This document shows, piece after piece, positions 59,833 through 60,456 of a stretch of 60,456 nucleotides of DNA. The notes beneath the pieces were generated by a model, which saw nothing but the letters and a program-made list of their open reading frames with translations, was not told the DNA's origin and ran no database searches. This DNA comes from Oxalobacteraceae bacterium. Its GTDB lineage: Bacteria > Pseudomonadota > Gammaproteobacteria > Burkholderiales > Burkholderiaceae_D. The DNA lies in contig JAIZVZ010000013.1 in NCBI GenBank assembly GCA_021768485.1, positions 1 to 60,456 on the forward strand. Direction: 5' to 3'. Numbering within the stretch: position 1 is the first letter of the stretch; each line of letters opens with the position of its first letter. Position numbers and translations under genes: made by a program.

Positions 59833-60456
59833 ATGACGATTGATATTAGCCAGTTTTTCCAGGTATTTTTTGACGAGGCCGAAGAATTGCTGGCCGAGAA
59901 AGAGCGCCTGTTATTGGCCGTCGATGTCGCCGCTCCCGACCCGGAATGTCTGGATGCCATTTTTCGTACGGCGCATTCGCTCAAGGGCGGTGCATCGACT
60001 TTTGGTCTGACCGACATGACCGATGTCACCCACATTCTCGAATCCTTGCTCGACAAGATACGCACGCGCGAAATGGCCCTGACTTCGGAGCATGTCGACG
60101 CCTTTTTGCATGCCAAGGATATTCTTAAAATGATGCTGGACGGCCACCGGATCGGTACGCCGGTCGACCAGGATGCGGTTGCCAATGTGCGCATGGTCTT
60201 GCAGTCGCTGTCGCAGGAATCGCCGGCTGGCGGCGCGGCGCCGGCGCCGGCGCCGCCTGCGCCGCCGGCTCCGGCCCCGCTCAAGGCCGGCGCCGCCGCC
60301 GGCAAGCATCGTTTTCGCGTCGAACTGCCTGAAATTGCGCAGCGCGATGTCGATGCGATTGGCGCCGAACTTGGTCTGCTCGGCTCGATCGTCATCGCGC
60401 CGCTCGACGACAAGCGCTTTGTGATGACGCTGTCGACCGACGAAACGGCCGAAGAC
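59833..60456 (+). CDS. cheA: Chemotaxis histidine kinase CheA (partial, 3' end outside window)
   Basis: 208 codons of an open frame that runs off the right edge. The N-terminal Hpt domain has the phosphorylated His48 in FRTAHSLKGGASTFGL; a Pro/Ala/Gly linker follows at about residues 135-155, then the start of a second module (HRFRVELPEIAQ). ATG 59833 follows GAGGTG. The kinase, dimerisation and CheW-like domains lie outside. It continues the motAB-che operon. Confidence 0.93.
   Translation, partial: MTIDISQFFQVFFDEAEELLAEKERLLLAVDVAAPDPECLDAIFRTAHSLKGGASTFGLTDMTDVTHILESLLDKIRTREMALTSEHVDAFLHAKDILKMMLDGHRIGTPVDQDAVANVRMVLQSLSQESPAGGAAPAPAPPAPPAPAPLKAGAAAGKHRFRVELPEIAQRDVDAIGAELGLLGSIVIAPLDDKRFVMTLSTDETAED

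Overview
The window reads as chromosomal DNA of a motile, high-GC betaproteobacterium of the order Burkholderiales, most likely an Oxalobacteraceae-type organism (Janthinobacterium/Duganella/Massilia/Herbaspirillum relatives). This is inference from protein resemblance, the GC-rich codon use and the flhDC-motAB-che and alaA-hom/thrC-moeA-moaD gene orders. No transposase, integrase, phage gene, CRISPR array, tRNA or rRNA was seen.

Layout, left to right: (1) 62-1714, a DUF47 protein and a PiT phosphate transporter. (2) 1863-3647, a PIN-PhoH ATPase. (3) 4209-12571, a minus-strand run with a peroxiredoxin and a complete L-Ara4N lipid A pathway (arnT, one arnE/F-type subunit, arnB, arnC, arnA split into two genes, arnD), led by a Mth938-domain gene and tightly coupled by four-base overlaps. 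(4) 12828-15483, alaA and hom. (5) 15749-24711, a YegD-like chaperone, a DnaQ-like exonuclease, a Sel1-repeat protein, an EAL-CBS-GGDEF protein, a secreted prolyl oligopeptidase and an XRE-cupin regulator. (6) 24951-28641, a threonine/serine catabolic set (kbl, SDR-type threonine dehydrogenase, sdaA). (7) 28913-33439, thrC, moeA, moaD and a BaiN-like flavoprotein. (8) 33593-38296, a DUF2807/DUF1700 pair, a PLP aminotransferase, a RidA-family protein and a LysE exporter. (9) 38527-48335, a one-direction galactose cassette: galT, galK, a GH2 glycosidase, a 1329-residue ORF joining a clan-A glycosidase-like domain, a glycosyltransferase and an FAD/UDP-galactopyranose-mutase-like domain, then galE. 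(10) 48801-53948, a MocR-type regulator, htpG and a secreted amidohydrolase. (11) 54838-60456, flhD, flhC, a membrane methyltransferase, motA, motB, a CheZ-like protein, cheY and the start of cheA.

The most unusual signal is not a gene. Intergenic regions across the whole window hold short tandem arrays, about twenty of them, each with its own unit of 10-16 bp; 12 bp is by far the commonest period. Several begin inside the last codons of a gene (hom, motA, flhD), as if the coding end had been copied outward. In two places a 12-bp array carries no stop codon and keeps a frame open: upstream of galT, and between the glycosidase and glycosyltransferase parts of the large ORF, where the array sits exactly where an intergenic spacer would be expected and is followed by a good internal Shine-Dalgarno and ATG.

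Regulatory signals that stand out: two near-consensus sigma-28 promoters in tandem in a long AT-rich region upstream of flhD; a sigma-32 heat-shock promoter upstream of htpG; and a motif, TACAGTAC-N3-TACAATT, found once upstream of lysE and once upstream of the MocR gene, which flank the galactose cassette. This last suggests that the cassette was inserted between a formerly divergent MocR/lysE pair. In the same way, about 13 kb separates hom from thrC, genes that are usually neighbours in this group, and that interval contains the threonine-degrading genes.
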